The notes under the pieces: model-generated
Database searches by the model: none
Seen by the model: the letters and a program-made list of their open reading frames with translations, nothing else
Told to the model about the DNA's origin: nothing
Part shown: piece by piece, positions 7,901 through 17,278 of the stretch
Position numbering within the stretch: position 1 is the stretch's first letter
Layout: every line of letters begins with the position of its first letter
Assembly (NCBI GenBank): GCA_900617975.1
Contig: UZAE01014024.1
Coordinates: 1-17,312, forward strand
Reading direction: 5' to 3'
DNA: 17,312 nucleotides
From: Rodentolepis nana
Lineage: Eukaryota; Platyhelminthes; Cestoda; Cyclophyllidea; Hymenolepididae
Position numbers and translations under genes: made by a program

Positions 7901-9855
7901 TTGTGCCTATTGGTCCACAGAGTTTGCTTACATGCGGAAGTTGACACAAATGCTTCATAAATGCCTTAATTTCGCTCTAGGTGGAGAGAGCATTTGGTGT
8001 AAAATTGCATCATTATTAAAAATACAACAACAAATGAAGAATGTCGAGGAGAGCATTGAAGAGTAGTACCAACCCCACCGAGAATTTCTTGTGTCACAAC
8101 GGGACACACCTTGGTATTTAGTGAACTCTGAATAGATGCAATAATGAGACAGCCAGTTTGACGATGTATAAAGTGTGTCAAACTGATTCTAATCAAGGGT
8201 TCACTAAGAGAGTGCCACGAGGTGAAACAGCACCAAATAATCTATATTTTTGAGAGAATAGGACAAGTTGGCGAGCCAAAATTGTCACAAAAAAGCAATC
8301 TCCGAGACCTGTAAAATGAAAATAAAAGTAATTCGCTAAGAAGTACTTTTATCTTTTGATATTTTTTCATAAAATCAAACCCACTGCAGCACAGGAATGT
8401 CGAAACAGTGGTAATTACAAACGCATCCGTGAGCATATAAAATAGCCACGAAAAACCAGGATCTTTTATGTCAAGTTACATGATCTGCTCTATTAAATTT
8501 GATAATGACAAGTCGACAATTCATATTTTGTCACATATCTATCTCCGTGATTCAGTAGTGTTTACTTCGACGAGTGACCTTAAAAATCCTGTAAATAAAA
8601 AAGTTGGCCTGCAAGCACTTTTCGCAGTTTGGAATATCGGATATGTATTTATCTAAAATAATTTCAAAATAAAGACCTTTCAATGTAATGAGGAGAAAGT
8701 GTTCCTATAAAAAAAATTTCAAGAACCAAGACTGATAATTTAAATACAGAAAAGAATGCCAAAATGCAGGAAAGGTAATAATGAGGTACAGAGGAGGTCT
8801 TTATTTCAACGCACTAAAATTCGAAAGGTTGTCAAGTTAGCATGCTCTATATCATTTTAAAAAGGGGCAACTTACAAAGGTTGAGTGACTACTGCAAATA
8901 TGAGACCATATTATGTGATCTTTTTGTTTACCCTGATTGAAAAAAAAATGACAGAGAAGGCCACGAGATAAAGCCACTATCGACATGATTGAATACAATT
9001 AAAATAAAAAAACAATATCTTAAATGAACTCAGTCTAGATTCGATTCCCTTCCGTGCAAAATCGACGCACGTCCAAGAAGTTACTAGCGTTTCCACACAT
9101 AAAAAACTTCCACGACTCCGAGCATTAGTTCGAGCACGCCTGGCCAAAAACTCCAGCAGCAAACATGCATGGGAAATTTAATAATAGTTGATATCGCAGA
9201 TAGCCAACATCTCCTCCGAATTGAGTTCAGATGAGCTGCAGAAAATGTTTCGAAGAAAATCTAACGAATCCAGTTTCTCTGCTATATTACAAGAGACATC
9301 ACATACCCTTGTTAGGATGTCTAATTGTATATTCTCATTATACTAAATAAACTCACGATTTGTATCTCTTAAACAAGGGAATATCGATAAACTTAACAAA
9401 ACATAAATCTGATTAAGTATTTAATAAATTCATTAAGATATTTGCATTAAAACGTGAAAGTACTCAATACTGAAATCAGAGGTAAGTCAGCTCTCCAACT
9501 GGAGACTTCGCTATAGCAAAAAAAATAATTCTAAAATACGTCATTATTAGAAGTAATTAAGAAGCGCTACTATTAAAACTATCCACAGAAACCCAGCATA
9601 ATAATACGCTGGCAACATGAATCTCAACGGTCTTTCCTGATGAAATTGAAAAAGAGAGTAGATGTAATTGGGGCCACGCATGTATATCAAAGTCTCTATA
9701 ATAACCAAGCTCATCCAACGCCCACTGGGATAACTAAGTTACTGAGAGAATTTCTCGCGAAGATCACATTGAATGATATCGCAATCAATTGATCCACCCA
9801 CGAGTCCAAAAATTTATCGGTGAGTGAAATGAACAATCACATAGTTGAAACAGAG

Positions 9856-9891
<36 letters not shown>

Positions 9892-10424
9892 CACGGTCAC
9901 AGGACTCAAAGTTCTTGTGATAACAAAGTCCGTACTCATTTCAAACTTACACAAACTTTACTGTAAACAAAAACTAGTGCTGTGGCATTAAAATCAAAGG
10001 AAAAAATTCCAAGACCAATCACCAACTTGAGACTATTAACAGAACATCACATGTAGTCTTAATCACCCAATGCATATTGTGGGGGTGAGAGAAATACGTA
10101 CTAATACATTAACACGCAATGTCGCCAACAAAATTCAATAGAGAGGAGTTTAGAAAGGCTAAACTTAGGCCAAAATTAGAGTTACATAAGCAGATGTTGC
10201 AAATCATAAACACAAGTTAACAAAACAATACTTTGATCAAATTAATGTTCTGAATACAGAGGTAGTGATAGTGTATTTGAAATTGTTCAAGAATGGGATA
10301 GTGCAGATATTCCGACGCATAAAAATGAAGTATGAGAAATGAGGAAGGAGACGTGAAACTAAGTTTAAAATCTGTAATAAAGCAAAAATTGAATAACTTA
10401 TTTTGGTAAATACAGAGAGGCTGT
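4992..10424. other. 5.4-kb AT-rich intergenic stretch without a convincing gene
   Basis: Short open frames on both strands (longest about 109 codons at 7327-7656, opening with GTG) have no recognisable domain and overlap frames on other strands. No tRNA, rRNA or retroelement copy was recognised. It includes a (TA)n tract at 9859-9889 and a slightly GC-richer patch at 9020-9170. Confidence 0.5.
9859..9889. repeat. (TA)n microsatellite
   Basis: About 15 tandem TA units, uninterrupted. Confidence 0.95.
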
Positions 10425-10637
10425 TTAAACTCCTCGTAAACGGGCCAAACGATCCGATAGATCTTGTTCTTCCGCAGGAATTGAAGAACTGGGAGCAGCA
10501 ATTGTGGAATTCACACCGCTAGGAAGATTCAAATCTAACTCGATTCCTGCTTCATCCGCAGCTTCTCGCATGAGGTTGTCGACGTCTGCAGAAGGAGCAT
10601 TTAGTGATGTTGTGTTGTTCATAGTTCCTTCCATAAC
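10425..10637 (-). CDS. CHMP1: CHMP1 (ESCRT-III), exon 2
   Basis: The acceptor GTGTTTTAG ends at 10638 and translation continues in phase 0 as VMEGTMNNTT..., matching the CHMP1 pattern in which MExTM follows NLDVQ. The exon encodes 70 residues (136-205) and ends at a stop at 10425. The last 18 residues hold the MIT-interacting motif EQDLSDRLARLRGV, which in CHMP1 recruits VPS4, spastin and other MIT-domain proteins. The segment ADEAGIELDLNLP matches the CHMP1B-like acidic helix. I see no clear AATAAA downstream on this strand. Confidence 0.93.
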   Translation of the reverse strand, partial: VMEGTMNNTTSLNAPSADVDNLMREAADEAGIELDLNLPSGVNSTIAAPSSSIPAEEQDLSDRLARLRGV

Positions 10638-10686
10638 CTAAAACACAAATGCAATTAAATAATCCAGAAATATTAGTGGCAAATAC
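10638..10686 (-). other. 49-bp intron of CHMP1
   Basis: Donor GTATTT after CACAG, acceptor GTGTTTTAG. Removing it restores the CHMP1 family match across the junction (NLDVQSQ|VMEGTM); reading through gives unrelated residues and loses the MIM motif. Confidence 0.9.
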
Positions 10687-11091
10687 CTGTGATTGGACAT
10701 CAAGATTTTCGAACTCCTTTTCAAAACTATCCATAAGATTGGAAACCTTTTCCAAGTTCATGGATTTCATGGCAGCGGCCATTCCTTTAACAACATGGCC
10801 CATTGATGCGGTAACTGATTGGGTTGTAACAGCCGTTTGAACTCTTGCTGCTACAGCATCGATTCGAGAGGACATGCGCATGTAATTAAGACCTTCGTTT
10901 TTCTTTCTGATAGCATTTTCAGCGTAGATTCGAGATATATCCATGTTTCCAGCTTGAATTGCTTTTTTAAGCTGATCTTTAGCTTGTTTCTCCTCTTTTT
11001 CACATTTCTTAGCGAATGTAAGAAGCTGCTTTGATGTAAATTTTAAATCAATAAGTTGGTCTTCTAGAGTCGGCTTCTTGAACCAATTCAT
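10687..11091 (-). CDS. CHMP1: CHMP1 (ESCRT-III), exon 1
   Basis: ATG at 11091; 135 codons up to the intron. ESCRT-III subunits polymerise on membranes to drive multivesicular-body budding, cytokinetic abscission and membrane repair; CHMP1 acts late, linking filaments to VPS4-type ATPases. Visible features are an N-terminal WFKKPTLEDQL segment (likely membrane-inserting), the basic LKFTSKQLLTFAKKCEKEEK helix, the diagnostic YAENAIRKKNEG..MRMSSRIDAVAARVQTAV block (about 56-88), and MNLEKVSNLMDSFEKEFENLDVQ (about 111-133). The full protein of 205 aa fits the usual 196-199 aa. RIDAVAARVQTAV, MNLEK and the C-terminal RLARLR are closer to CHMP1B than CHMP1A, though invertebrates often have a single CHMP1. 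It is transcribed on the minus strand, with no neighbour within several kilobases. Confidence 0.95.
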
Positions 11092-11130
11092 CTCAACAAA
11101 TCACAACCAGAAGCCTAAGAAAGACAAAAT
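11092..11130 (-). promoter_or_regulatory. Splice-acceptor and 23-nt 5' leader of CHMP1 (cis or SL trans-splice site)
   Basis: Upstream of the ATG is a strong polypyrimidine-AG (TTTTGTCTTTCTTAG, AG at 11116-11115) followed by a 23-nt leader. No matching donor is obvious nearby, so it could be a 5'UTR intron acceptor or a spliced-leader trans-splicing site. The leader contains TTGTGATTTGTTG. Confidence 0.45.
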
Positions 11131-13391
11131 GCCCACCCTTAAGTTAGTGGACTTAAATAGGCCATGTAATTCAATTATGGAACGAATAGTATTTTATAAA
11201 TTTTGTCAATAAAACACTTTAGAATTACCTCAATTTTAAAACTGAACCATTCAAGTTTGTTGTTTTTAGTAAGCATGTTTTTATTATTTATTTTTACACG
11301 GTCTGGTTGCTACAGAATTTACGCTATATGTAAAGAAATTATGGAACTCATTTAATTGTGATACCTCCAATAAAATGCTAATAGAAAATAAACCAAATCG
11401 TACCACTGAATTTTAATACCACATACGAAATTCTAAATTGAGGTAGTATCTTAAGGCAATTTTTGTTGTAAGTTAGTTTTGTAAGATCAATTAACCAATA
11501 TCCATGAAGTAATTCCATGTTGAATATTTTTAACCTATAAAACGACGATGAATACATGGTTAAAATACTATTTACTTTTGAATGTGGGTAATCAAACATT
11601 TAGTAGCAAATAAAGTCGAAAATATTTGAGCTGTAAATCAGTTGTATTATTTCCATTCGTACAATTCATAGCTAAATATTACGATTCTCCCGAATTAATT
11701 GGTCTTATATTGTGTTGGAATCAGGTTTCTGAAAAAGATATAGAACAATTTTTTTAATAAGTCCAATGTGATTTATTTCGACCAAGTTGTTGAGTTGATT
11801 TGCAAGCCAGCTATTAACGACCCAGCAAACAATCGTTTTAAAATTGACTAAATTTAACAAATTAGTTCATGCAAATTGAAAATTTTGCATTTTTTCCATA
11901 TAGCAATTGTCTCTTGACACTAATCGAAATAATTGATTGAATGGCTTCTAGTAGGCTAGGAGACACCCCCCATACCTAGGTGATTAAAGGCAAGTTCATG
12001 TCTCATAGGTACAAATATACTTTATAGTTTTATAGCGTTTTCGTAATCGATTTCAATCGTTAAGTCATGGTATCTAAATCAGTAAGAGCTTAATACCAAG
12101 TAAACGGAGAATATTGCACTCTGTGTGGGATGCTACTCCTGAGCATCTCACACAGAACTAGTGGCGGTTTCTACCTTATTTCACAAAATTCTAACGTTAA
12201 AATCACTGAAAAGTTGAGTAAACTTGGTATAATAAATAGGAAGTTGTATTCCATAAAAATATGTACTATATGAAACATATAATAGGCGGTATGGATGAAG
12301 TTATGGGGTTCACAATTCTAGCATGGCTAAACCAAGGAATTGCATGCGCACTCGAACAGTTTGGAACGTGCGACCGCGTTATTTGTTGCGTAGAGAGCAA
12401 GTGCGTTCGTGAGTGCAGAAACCTCTCATCCAACCAACAATCAATAGTCGGTGCATTGTTAAAGTAGCCAAAATTGCAATTTAATGACTAAGATGAAGCC
12501 CCAACCAGATTACATGCTATTTACTCCATAGAATCTTTTCCCGATTTTATTGGGGTAGCTTAGATAATTTCATGCATGGGAAATTTGCCATAGAATCTGC
12601 CACAAGACTGCAAATTTTCTATTCCAGTTGAGACAACCGAGTGAACACGAATAGTGGCGATTTATGGGTGCCCATGTCAACAATCCAGTAACATGTGGAA
12701 TTTAAGTCAACTTTTGAAGGATAGTGCCACAAATTAGACTTTACGTATGAACCCCATTACCAATACAAGAGGAAGCATATAGAAGAGATAATCATCATTA
12801 TTAGTGATCTTCCAATCTCACTAAACTATGAGAATGAATTTGCTGTTGAGATCTTTCCCCTCGTCGGTGGATCGAAGATCACAGACATTTGCACCGTAGA
12901 AAGATTCAGCATCAGCATCTCCAGTATCATGAGGTACGGAGAGGAAGAGGCTAGTCACGCATGAGGAATTTGTCATAAGGATTGTCGAGGCTTACCCAAA
13001 GCATATTCTTGTAGCATCAATTGCAAAGTGTAATTTGAATGGAATAAATTTGGGGTTTTAATTTGCAACAAATATTTTCAATTAGCAATTCCCCCACATT
13101 TAAGTAAACTTTTGTAATTAACTCGGGATCAAATCTCTGCTACACGTAGCATGGGTACAAACATTCGTCAGATTCTTTACGCAACTTTTTAGAACTTAAT
13201 GAATTGATACAAAGACATCATAATTCACAAGCCCTGAGCAATACACTAATGCGCAGTTGGCCTGTGTTGAATTTGACATGAGCAACCAACTTTAATGTCT
13301 ATTTTCAAATAGCCAAAGTTGCATTTTATCTAATCAATTTGTTCTCCCAATTGAAATGCTTCAGATGGGTTCATTTAGCGCAATATTTAAA
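11131..13391. other. AT-rich spacer with a strong hairpin and two weak open islands
   Basis: No recognised gene. It contains the hairpin at 12112-12170, a slightly GC-richer 68-codon frame at 12261-12467 (Cys-rich, unrecognised), and an ATG-poor open frame on the plus strand at 12725-12964 (79 codons). Neither frame has a recognisable domain. Confidence 0.4.
12112..12170 (+). ncRNA. Strong hairpin, possible miRNA-like precursor
   Basis: TCTGTGTGGGATGCT (12120-12134) pairs over 15 bases, with one G.T wobble, to AGCATCTCACACAGA (12142-12156) around a 7-nt loop. The stem can extend with a bulge through CAC/GTG. The 5' arm begins TATTGCAC (12112-12119), which carries the ATTGCAC seed of the miR-25/92 family, but that family's mature product lies on the 3' arm. 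The hairpin itself is certain; a miRNA identity is speculative, and a palindromic repeat remnant is the alternative. Confidence 0.3.
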
Positions 13392-13407
13392 ATAAAAGTG
13401 GGAACTA
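13392..13407. repeat. Target-site duplication of copy D, tail side
   Basis: ATAAAAGTGGGAACTA, 16 bp, identical to 13756-13771. Confidence 0.95.
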
Positions 13408-13625
13408 TTTTATTTATATCAAATGGCAGGCTTTATGATGGTTATCATTAGCCCTTTAGTTAACTTCAGGCTTCACAGAGGAAGAGGAACATCAAATCGA
13501 AAAAAGTCTAGGGGGTGAACAGAAGAGTGTTTAAAGATGTTAAAAAGACAGACAGACACAAAGGCAGAGAAAAGGTAGGATAAGTTGAAAGTGATCGAAT
13601 ATGACATACAATGGTGATCATGGTT

Positions 13626-13681
13626 GTTTGAAGTCAGAAGTCGACTGCCGGTTTAAGTTTGAAGTCAGAAGTCAACTGCCG
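13626..13681. repeat. Short tandem duplication inside copy D
   Basis: GTTTGAAGTCAGAAGTC(G/A)ACTGCCG occurs at 13626-13650 and 13657-13681 (period 31, one mismatch). Copies A and C have one unit. Confidence 0.93.
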
Positions 13682-13684
13682 ATA

Positions 13685-13755
13685 AATAGACTTTTGCCGT
13701 ATGAGTATGCGTTGTCGAGGGTGCACCACGTGGAGGTAAGCCTATCGCACACCCC
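13685..13755 (-). ncRNA. HDV-like self-cleaving ribozyme, copy D (intact P1, altered core strand)
   Basis: P1 is GGGGTGT against GCACCCT, seven pairs beginning with G.U and ending with U.G. J1/2 is GC, P2 is GATAGGCTT against AAGTCTATT (G.U in the middle), and P3 is ACC/GGT with loop TCCACGT. P4 is CGCAT-ACTC-ATACG with one mismatch, and GGC-AA precedes P2 (catalytic C at 13696). The strand after P1 reads CGACAAC instead of GGGCAAC, which breaks P1.1 and changes J1.1/4, so cleavage is probably weakened. The predicted cleavage site coincides exactly with the element/duplication boundary. Confidence 0.82.
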
Positions 13756-13771
13756 ATAAAAGTGGGAACTA
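13756..13771. repeat. Target-site duplication of copy D, head side
   Basis: ATAAAAGTGGGAACTA, identical to 13392-13407. Confidence 0.95.
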
Positions 13772-15806
13772 ATTGTGCTAAAATATGTTTTAAGTAAAAA
13801 AAACCCTGTTGCTCGTTTCCTCATGAGATTTGAATGGCGACTTAGACGCTAAGAAGTACTCAATCAAATATTTCAATCATTTTCTCCTACATTAATATTA
13901 CAATTACATTAGTGGATAAACTTCCAGTAATATGGAGGCGCTAAAATCGATTTTCAAAGGCTTGAAAACTTAGTCTTATTTGGTTGATACATCTTACACT
14001 GTGAATGACTAAATCTGATTTATTCGATATGAAATTGATATTTAATTTATCGACATAAGATTAAAGCCTGAAGTTCTCTAAAGAACAATGCAGCAACAAC
14101 AGAAATTTGAGGAGGGAATTAGCTTTAAGAAAAGATCAAATTTCACCAGTGAAGTTGGTCGTCCAAATCATTTAAAGCGCAAGGATAAGTAGCAAACTTA
14201 TAACTTCCGACTTTCAGACGTGAACTTTTATCACCGCGATAGTAATCCAAAATAAGTTAATTTTAATTTGGTCAGTCATAAATTAACAAACAAATGTGTT
14301 TTTTACCTCATATCTGCGGTCATTTTGTTTGTCTATTTGGCCCTCAATACTTCTACAATGTTTTCATCGAATTCATTAATCATGCCGTCATTCCTACCAC
14401 AAAGGGGAACAGTAATGTTTACTTTAAATTGTTTGAAGACAAGATCAGGCCTTTTAATAAAGTATTCGATACAAAGAAGGTTCATTCTAGATTCAAGTTT
14501 TATGAAAGTCAATAAGCTTTTCAAAAGCCCAAATTTACCAATAGAAAATTTGCGATATCTAATTGCAAATTTAAGCATGACGAATTTACTTTAGTAAATT
14601 TAAAGTTTTTTATTGAAGTACGTTATTGCACGCGCAAACTTTTACTATGAAAATACATGAGGCAGCCAATTGCCTTCTAAAATTTGTGGATTTTGAGGCT
14701 ATGTTAGTGAATTTAGCTAGTGATAAAATATTGAATTTAAAGGCACCGAAAGGCGAAAGTTGAAGTGCTTAAAATCCGGTGTTAGAGTCGACATTAAAAT
14801 TCATGTGAGTTTGCATGGGAAAGTTTTGAACCGAGTTTAGTGTCGAAACAAGCTTTTCTCAAAAAAAGTCCTGTTTACATACGCATACCTTTTACTTATC
14901 CATAAATAAAACTGGCTTTAGGCAAAGAAATTTAAATTTTGGGAATAAAGTAAACCAAATTGCAAGCGAACTCATTTTTTGGAAAAGGTTATTTCTTTGT
15001 GGTTGCCATAATCTTTGATTGGGCAGTGGGGGGTTCTGTAGACTCCTTGAAAAATGTGAACTTTACCGCACCCCCCCCCCCCCCCCCTCCCCCAATTAAT
15101 AATCATGCGTAAATCAAATCTTTCGGCAATTCCACTTTTTTAGATGCCTCTGGCTTGGCAGACATGCACGGAAACCGCGGTGCCGCTGGTGCACACGTAC
15201 TAGACATGTGCCTCTTCTCTTTTTGCCTTTACAACTTCTATTATATTCGTTTCTAAATACAAAATGGAAAAAAAAACTAGTTTTCGTACAATTGGTTTGT
15301 TCTTTAATAAACTTGCAGTAAAAGTTCCTTGCATTAAAATTTTATTTAAATAAAGTTCAATTCTCAAAGAACAAATGATTACCTATTACTGACACAGTTC
15401 TGTTGAGTTCTGTCGATTATTCAAAGTTATAAGTTAAATGGTCTCTCTATAGGTTTGGATCTGTTTGTAATTTTAAGAAGTTTAAGCGAGAAGTAAAGAG
15501 CGAAAGCATTGCATTCATTTTCGGCCATTTCAAAATGGTAAAACCTAACCTTTTCAACTCATCGAATAGCTTAAATAGGAAAGTGGATTGCTCATCAGAA
15601 TAATTATGGCTTTATTTATGTTACCAAAATAAAAATTTCAATTGAATTATAGGGTAGAGGGGGTTAGAGTGATTAATACACAGAAATTGGGTTGGATTTC
15701 TCAAGGTTAGATGAACTGAGCAATATTTACCCACTAATCATCGATCAAGCACACCAGTGTCCATACCTATTTAAATGAGCAAATACCATAAAACGAAAAC
15801 CACGAA
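13772..15806. other. AT-rich spacer without a convincing gene
   Basis: Overlapping open frames at 14268-14594 (two plus frames and one minus frame, 73-108 codons) cannot all be coding and none shows a known domain. The stretch includes the poly-C tract at 15071-15093 and a GC-rich island at 15143-15215. Confidence 0.45.
15071..15093. repeat. Poly-C tract
   Basis: Seventeen C, one T, five C. The minus strand is a long G run able to form G-quadruplexes; the length may be unreliable in assembly. Confidence 0.95.
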
Positions 15807-15841
15807 CCAATGAGAATGCAATGCTAAGCTATGCTGATTGG
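15807..15841 (+). promoter_or_regulatory. Paired CCAAT boxes upstream of the 15935 gene
   Basis: CCAAT at 15807-15811 and its inverse ATTGG at 15837-15841, about 30 bp apart and 95-125 bp before the ATG. This is a typical distance for NF-Y-driven promoters in animals. Donor-like AAG|GTAAGC (15849) and AG|GTGAGC (15872) follow, so part of this may be a transcribed leader with a 5'UTR intron. Confidence 0.4.
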
Positions 15842-15934
15842 TAGGAAGGTAAGCGCAGGCACTTGCATTAGGTGAGCAGCACACTTAGCAACGTGAGGCC
15901 CTCTCATTCCGATCGCGCACTCCTTACCGTCGTG

Positions 15935-17278
15935 ATGTCAGTCACCAACGCAGCCACTTCTAAACCCAAGCTTCTTCATCATCATCATCATAAGGACAAG
16001 CCTTCAGCTACCCCTACTGAATTCAAAGCTGATGCTGTAGTGGAAGGAAAATTCCCTATTAAACCTCAAGATGAGGTGGACATTCAATCTGCGCGCGAGG
16101 TTTTCGATATGCGTTCTCGCAAAAATATGGGTAAGTCCTACAAGGTCAAAGTCATTGGTACCGATACTCGACTCATTATCAAACGAAAATCGGTTGTTAG
16201 TTCTTCTCCACGGGAAATTTCCCTCCTTTGCAATGAGGTCTATCGATTTTTCATTTTCACTCGGGATCCCAAACTTGTCATTCTTGTTATTCCGGATCTC
16301 CCAGAAGGAAACCGAGCTTATCTACTATTAAAAATGAAGAGTCAAGCTGACGCTAATTCGGTGTGTAATGTCATCCAAAGTGGCCGGAAGAAACTCAGTT
16401 CCCAATCTGCTCTTCAGCAGGAGACTGTGAAATCCCCCAGCCAATCTCGAGCATCAGAAAGCTTTCAACCAGATGGAGCAGAAGTAGAGATGCAGGAGAA
16501 TGGTAAATCTTTGGACAAACCCGGTGCTTACGATTCTGAGAGCTCACACTCAGAAAATGGACATGCTGACTCGGATACAGGAACTATTAGCACTCCAAAG
16601 AATAGTAAACACACGGGAATCCCAGAAGCGTCCTCCCGTAGAGCTTTTGAAGGTGTTGAAGAGACGAAAATTAAAGGTGAGCCAATTCAACTGGCCTCTA
16701 TTCATGATGTTCAATCGGCATTCCCGGGCATGGCCGAAAATGAGAATAGCACAAATTCTGTTTCAAAATCAGACTCGAACATGGAGGAGGGTGTTCCGAG
16801 ATCTTTACCAAGAACACCACTTCACTCCTCCCCAGTTGATAACGTAGTCAAAGAGAGGAAAGAGAAAAAGGAAAAGAGAAGTCCCCATCGAAGGGAACCC
16901 CCACTCACTGAAGAGATGTACGTTGAACCTCCGAAGAATTGGAAGGTAGCTCAACCCATCTGCGCAAGACGAGAAGAAGATTTGAAAAAAGCTCTGCTTG
17001 TCGATATGTACGATGATGATTGGGCTGTTGATGTCAAGTTAATTAAATCGGATGGTTCTTTCGGAAGTCGAATTTCGGACACTGGAAATGTGTACATGTT
17101 CACAGCTCATCATCTAGTTCCAGAGAACTACAGTTACTTCGATTGCAGTTCCAGCAGTGATGAGGAGATTGAATTAAAGGAGAAACCGATGAAAATGAGT
17201 AATGGCATTATGAGGCACCGCTCTTCAAGCAGTGAGAGTGAGCACAGAAATGGATATGCTGGTGTGAACCGGTATTAG
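15935..17278 (+). CDS. Unrecognised 447-aa protein with possible PTB/PH-like N-terminal domain
   Basis: The frame is open from upstream, but the first ATG is at 15935 (MSVTNAATSK), giving 447 residues to the TAG at 17276-17278. It is uninterrupted by introns. Residues 15-19 are five His. Residues about 35-152 look globular: the strands YKVKVIG, TRLIIKRK, EISLLCN, YRFFIFTRD, KLVILVIPD, AYLLLKMK, then a helix ADANSVCNVIQ. This strand order ending in a helix is compatible with a PTB/PH-like fold, but no diagnostic signature is present. Residues 155-305 are Ser/Glu/Asn-rich and probably disordered. A Lys/Arg cluster (306-320) precedes a second ordered-looking block (about 323-395: EEMYVEPPKNWKVAQPI, KKALLVDMYDDDWAVDVKLI) and a CSSSSDEEIE acidic patch that resembles a CK2 target. 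I do not recognise the family; an adaptor or scaffold role is only a guess. Coding potential is well supported by length and composition. Confidence 0.8.
   Translation: MSVTNAATSKPKLLHHHHHKDKPSATPTEFKADAVVEGKFPIKPQDEVDIQSAREVFDMRSRKNMGKSYKVKVIGTDTRLIIKRKSVVSSSPREISLLCNEVYRFFIFTRDPKLVILVIPDLPEGNRAYLLLKMKSQADANSVCNVIQSGRKKLSSQSALQQETVKSPSQSRASESFQPDGAEVEMQENGKSLDKPGAYDSESSHSENGHADSDTGTISTPKNSKHTGIPEASSRRAFEGVEETKIKGEPIQLASIHDVQSAFPGMAENENSTNSVSKSDSNMEEGVPRSLPRTPLHSSPVDNVVKERKEKKEKRSPHRREPPLTEEMYVEPPKNWKVAQPICARREEDLKKALLVDMYDDDWAVDVKLIKSDGSFGSRISDTGNVYMFTAHHLVPENYSYFDCSSSSDEEIELKEKPMKMSNGIMRHRSSSSESEHRNGYAGVNRY

Larger units (their letters stand above)
13408..13755 (-). mobile_element. Ribozyme-headed non-autonomous retroelement, copy D (complete)
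   Basis: 348 bp on the minus strand between perfect 16-bp duplications. It starts in sense with GGGGTGTGCGATAGG directly after the duplication and ends with CCTGCCATTTGATATAAATAAAA directly before it, so both ends are defined. The body is pyrimidine-rich in sense and has no conserved frame. A 31-bp-period duplication (13626-13681) is private to this copy. The layout (5' self-cleaving head, non-coding body, simple tail, duplications) is comparable to short internally deleted derivatives of non-LTR elements, such as trypanosomatid NARTc, which carries an HDV-like ribozyme. The autonomous partner is not in the window. Confidence 0.93.

Noticed and set aside
8977..9162. 61-codon minus-strand frame in a GC-richer patch
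   Set aside because: It opens with TTG rather than ATG, shows no domain, and its palindromic B-box-like motif lacks a partner A box; possibly an old repeat.
14268..14594. Three overlapping frames on both strands
   Set aside because: Mutually exclusive, AT-rich composition, no recognisable domain or splice context.
15872..15934. Upstream extension of the last gene to a GTG codon
   Set aside because: Nuclear animal genes start at ATG; the first in-frame ATG is at 15935.
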